A stretch of DNA of 8,775 nucleotides from JAYQPQ01 sp038145405 (GTDB lineage Bacteria; Pseudomonadota; Gammaproteobacteria; Pseudomonadales; GM7GCV1): contig JAYQPQ010000065.1 of assembly GCA_038145405.1 (NCBI GenBank), positions 1 through 8,775 on the forward strand. Direction: 5' to 3'. Shown here piece by piece: positions 6,467-8,775 of the stretch. The notes under the pieces were generated by a model. The model worked only from the letters and a program-made list of their open reading frames with translations, was not told where the DNA came from and did no database searches. The position numbers and the translations under genes were made by a program. Position 1 is the stretch's first letter; each line of letters starts with the position of its first letter.

Positions 6467-7225
6467 ATGAACCTGGAACCGACAGCCTTGAACGAACTTG
6501 ACCGGCATATCCGTTTTGTCCTGGTGGATACGGCACAGCCCGGCAATATTGGCGCTGCGGCGCGGGCTATCAAGAATATGGGCTTTGGTCAGCTGGTGCT
6601 GGTCGCCCCCCAGGTGTTTCCGTCAGATCGCGCTTTATGGCGCGCCGCCGGAGCTACTGATGTGCTCGAAGCGGCACTGGTAGTGGATCGGCTGGAGCAG
6701 GCGATTGATGACTGCCAGCTGGTGATCGGCACCAGCGCCAGAGAGCGACGCATTCCCTGGCCGATTGCCAACGCACGCGATTGTGCCGTGCAGGCCATGG
6801 ATCAGGCGCGCTACCAGCACGCAGCGATTCTTTTCGGTCGAGAGCACAGCGGCTTGACCAACGACGAGTTGCAGCGCTGCCATCTGCATCTGCATATTTC
6901 AGCTTACGCCGGCTACAGCTCCCTGAATCTGGCTGCCGCCGTGCAGGTGGTGGCCTATGAATTACGTATGGCCAACCTGCAGCGCCAGGGCCTGGCCGAG
7001 ATTCCCAACGAATGGGACGAAGAGCTGGCCTCCACCGCAGAGGTGGAGCATCTGCTGGCGCATCTCGAAACGGTCATGCAGGCGAGCGGTTTTCTCGATC
7101 CGGACAACCCGCGCCAGACGCTGACGCGCGTGCGCCGGCTTTTTACCCGGCTGCAAATGGATACGGCCGAGGTGGCGATCCTGCGCGGCCTGCTGCGCTC
7201 GGTAGAAAAGCGCAGTTCGTCATGA
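6467..7225 (+). CDS. trmJ: tRNA (cytidine/uridine-2'-O-)-methyltransferase TrmJ
   Basis: The product has 252 residues, near E. coli TrmJ (about 246). It methylates the ribose of residue 32 in the tRNA anticodon loop with S-adenosylmethionine. This is a SPOUT-class enzyme, and its three motifs are clear: PGNIGAAARA (25-34, with N27 and R33), ILFGREHSGLTN (121-132), and the knot motif YSSLNLAAAVQ (150-160). GTSARERRIPWP (88-99) is also typical of TrmJ. The C-terminal helical extension ends in RVRRLFTRLQ and ILRGLLRSVE. The ATG at 6467 lacks a ribosome binding site; a TTG at 6488 with GGA at 6475-6477 would give 245 residues, so the start is uncertain. The stop overlaps the iscS start by ATGA, implying translational coupling. 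cysE and iscR, often next in related genomes, are absent. Confidence 0.95.
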   Translation: MNLEPTALNELDRHIRFVLVDTAQPGNIGAAARAIKNMGFGQLVLVAPQVFPSDRALWRAAGATDVLEAALVVDRLEQAIDDCQLVIGTSARERRIPWPIANARDCAVQAMDQARYQHAAILFGREHSGLTNDELQRCHLHLHISAYAGYSSLNLAAAVQVVAYELRMANLQRQGLAEIPNEWDEELASTAEVEHLLAHLETVMQASGFLDPDNPRQTLTRVRRLFTRLQMDTAEVAILRGLLRSVEKRSSS

Positions 7226-8394
7226 AGCGCCCGATCTACTTCGATTACGCAGCGACCACGCCGGCCGAAGCGCGTGTCGCTGCCCGCATGATGGAGTGTC
7301 TGACGCAGGAGGGAACCTACGGCAACCCGTCGTCGCGCTCGCACCTTTACGGCTGGGAGGCCGAGGAACAAGTCGAACGTGCGCGCCAGCAGCTGGCGGA
7401 ACTGTTGGGGGCGTCCCCGCGCGAACTCATTTGGACATCCGGCGCCACCGAGTCAAACAATTTGGCACTAAAGGGCGTGGCCCGCGCGCAGGCTCACGGC
7501 AGGCGCCACATCGTCAGTTCGGCGGCGGAACACCATGCCGTACTGGACTGCTGTGAAGCGCTGCGGCGAGAGGGATGCGAGGTCACCCTGCTGCAGCCCG
7601 ACGCCTCGGGTTTGGTTAGCCCGGATCAGCTAGCTGATGCCCTGCGACCGGATACCCTGCTGGTCAGTCTTATGCTGGTGAATAACGAGCTGGGCAGCCT
7701 GCACGACCTCGCTGCCCTGGGACGAATCTGCCATGATCGCGGAGTGTTGTTGCATTCGGATGCAGCCCAGGCTGTGGGCAAGCTTCCCATCGATCTGGCG
7801 CAGCTGCCGGTCGATCTATTGTCGGTTTCCGCACACAAATTTTATGGACCCAAGGGTGCCGGGGCGCTGTTCGTGCGCCGCCGTCCCGAGCTGAAATTGC
7901 AACCACTGGTTCACGGCGGCGGTCACGAGCGCGGGCTGCGCTCCGGTACTCTGGCCACGCACCAGATCGTGGGTCTGGGCGAAGCGGCCGCCATGGCGCA
8001 ACAGCAGATGACACCCGATCTAGCGCATATTCAGGATTTGTCCGCGCGCCTGCGCACCAGCCTGCTGGCGATTGAGGGTTCGCACCTGAATGGGCACATC
8101 ACGCAGAATTACCCCGGTATTCTCAACGTGACCTTCGAGCACGTGGATGGCGAGGCACTGCTGGTTGGACTCAAGGATTTCGCGCTGTCCTCGGGGTCGG
8201 CTTGCACTTCGGCGCGCCAGGAGCCCTCTCATGTGTTGCGAGCGATCGGCCTCGACGAGCATCAGGCGCAGGGCTCGCTGCGCTTCAGCCTGGGGCGGCC
8301 CAGCACGCTCGAACAGGTCGACGCCCTGGTTGAGCGCGTGACAGAAGTTGTCGGTCGATTGCGGCAACTGTCACCCGATTGGGCGCGACGCTAG
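7222..8394 (+). CDS. iscS: Cysteine desulfurase, IscS type, lacking the usual C-terminal tail
   Basis: The product has 390 residues. The pyridoxal-phosphate enzyme takes sulfur from cysteine as a persulfide, leaving alanine, and passes it to acceptors for Fe-S clusters, tRNA thiolation and cofactor synthesis. YFDYAATTP is at 6-14 and SGATESNNLALKG at 73-85. H104 stacks on the cofactor, the Schiff-base lysine K206 is in SAHKFYGPKG, HGGGHERGLRSGT is at 231-243, and the catalytic cysteine C328 is in SSGSACTSA. As I recall the E. coli sequence, H104, K206 and C328 have the same numbers there. The C-terminus stops at GRLRQLSPDWARR, about 14 residues short of E. coli IscS (404). The ATG at 7222 overlaps the trmJ stop; in-frame codons upstream lie inside trmJ. 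No iscR, iscU, iscA, hscBA or fdx adjoins it. NifS is less likely given the residue-by-residue fit to IscS. Confidence 0.93.
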   Translation: MKRPIYFDYAATTPAEARVAARMMECLTQEGTYGNPSSRSHLYGWEAEEQVERARQQLAELLGASPRELIWTSGATESNNLALKGVARAQAHGRRHIVSSAAEHHAVLDCCEALRREGCEVTLLQPDASGLVSPDQLADALRPDTLLVSLMLVNNELGSLHDLAALGRICHDRGVLLHSDAAQAVGKLPIDLAQLPVDLLSVSAHKFYGPKGAGALFVRRRPELKLQPLVHGGGHERGLRSGTLATHQIVGLGEAAAMAQQQMTPDLAHIQDLSARLRTSLLAIEGSHLNGHITQNYPGILNVTFEHVDGEALLVGLKDFALSSGSACTSARQEPSHVLRAIGLDEHQAQGSLRFSLGRPSTLEQVDALVERVTEVVGRLRQLSPDWARR

Positions 8395-8440
8395 CCGCAA
8401 TTTTGCCGCCCTCGGGTCTGGCGCAACCCCCGGTTTACCC

Positions 8441-8469
8441 TGTACTTGGCCTGGTGGCCCAAGTAAAAT
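8441..8469 (+). promoter_or_regulatory. Candidate ndk promoter overlapped by an inverted repeat
   Basis: TAAAAT (8464-8469) matches five of six -10 bases. TGTACT (8441-8446), 17 bases upstream, matches three of six -35 bases. The inverted repeat TACTTGG (8443-8449) and CCAAGTA (8459-8465) spans the interval almost exactly. As RNA it could extend to a nine-base-pair stem with one bulged C and a TGGT loop. It may be an operator over the promoter, or a hairpin at the end of the trmJ-iscS message; the AAAATG that follows is not a terminator T-run. The leader to the ndk ATG would be about 54 bases and includes a T6 tract at 8494-8499. Confidence 0.4.
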
Positions 8470-8529
8470 GCGGCCCTTTTAGCCTTCCCCGTATTTTTTC
8501 CTAAGTTATTGTAATTCTGGAGACTTTAA

Positions 8530-8775
8530 ATGGCAGTAGAACGCACGCTCAGCATTATCAAACCGGATGCGGTGAGCAAGAATGTGATCGGCGAAATCGT
8601 CAGCCGCTTTGAAAAAGCTGGCCTGAAAATCGTCGCTTCACGCATGATCCACATGGACGCCGAGCAAGCGGGTGGGTTCTATGCCGAGCATCGTGAGCAC
8701 CCCTTCTTCAAGCCGCTGGTGGAATTTATGACATCAGGACCGGTAGTCGTGCAGGTGCTGGAAGGCGAGAACGCC
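8530..8775 (+). CDS. ndk: Nucleoside diphosphate kinase, 5' part
   Basis: The first 82 codons are present and the frame runs off the window; the family is about 140-145 residues long. Ndk transfers the terminal phosphate between nucleoside triphosphates and diphosphates through a phosphohistidine, balancing NTP and dNTP pools in the cytoplasm. The start MAVERTLSIIKPDAV is diagnostic, with the KPDAV nucleotide-binding lysine at residue 11. FYAEHREHPFFKPLVEFMTSGPVV (51-74, split here only by reading) is the next conserved stretch, and VLEGENA closes the visible part. The catalytic histidine of the NxxHGSD motif lies beyond the window. GGAG at 8519-8522, seven bases before the ATG at 8530, is the best ribosome binding site in the window. 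In many gammaproteobacteria ndk follows the isc operon; here it follows a lone iscS after a 135-base gap. Confidence 0.97.
   Translation, partial: MAVERTLSIIKPDAVSKNVIGEIVSRFEKAGLKIVASRMIHMDAEQAGGFYAEHREHPFFKPLVEFMTSGPVVVQVLEGENA

Noticed and set aside
7012..7221. An upstream extension of iscS giving 460 residues
   Set aside because: The extra 70 codons lie inside trmJ in another frame and are Arg/Ala-rich with no similarity to desulfurases. The ATG at 7222 gives the exact family N-terminus.
8399..8438. Possible intrinsic terminator just after iscS
   Set aside because: Only short GGGT/ACCC pairings were found, with no T-run directly after them.

Overview
The window looks like chromosomal core DNA from a gammaproteobacterium. 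GC content is fairly high, coding density is high, and every protein is close to a known proteobacterial housekeeping family. The backbone matches the familiar gammaproteobacterial order queA-tgt-(yajC)-secD-secF, then suhB on the opposite strand, then trmJ-(cysE-isc genes)-ndk. A marine lineage related to Halieaceae/Cellvibrionales is a guess only. No tRNA, rRNA, insertion sequence, phage gene or CRISPR array was seen.

Layout. Positions 2-1431 (+) hold the 3' third of queA and a complete tgt, overlapping by ATGA; both make the queuosine modification of tRNA. A 243-base gap (1432-1674) follows. It has a small hairpin, a 9-base direct repeat and a perfect TATAAT box, and it sits where yajC would be expected. 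Next come secD and secF (1675-4476, +), membrane subunits of the accessory Sec translocon complex. On the minus strand galE and suhB form a probable two-gene unit (6321 down to 4513), convergent with secF. From a shared 145-base divergent intergenic region, trmJ and a cysteine desulfurase of the IscS type run on the plus strand (6467-8394), again overlapping by ATGA. The window ends inside ndk (8530 onward).

The genes themselves are ordinary; the interest is in what is missing or rearranged. yajC is absent between tgt and secD. cysE, iscR, iscU, iscA, hscB, hscA and fdx are all absent between trmJ and ndk, leaving iscS alone and translationally coupled to a tRNA methyltransferase gene. This IscS keeps the catalytic lysine and cysteine at the same residue numbers as E. 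coli IscS but ends about 14 residues early, without the C-terminal tail implicated in IscU binding. Together these suggest an IscS kept for sulfur transfer (for example tRNA thiolation), with Fe-S assembly probably done by another system elsewhere, such as SUF. That is inference. I did not find evidence of a wholly new system in this window.
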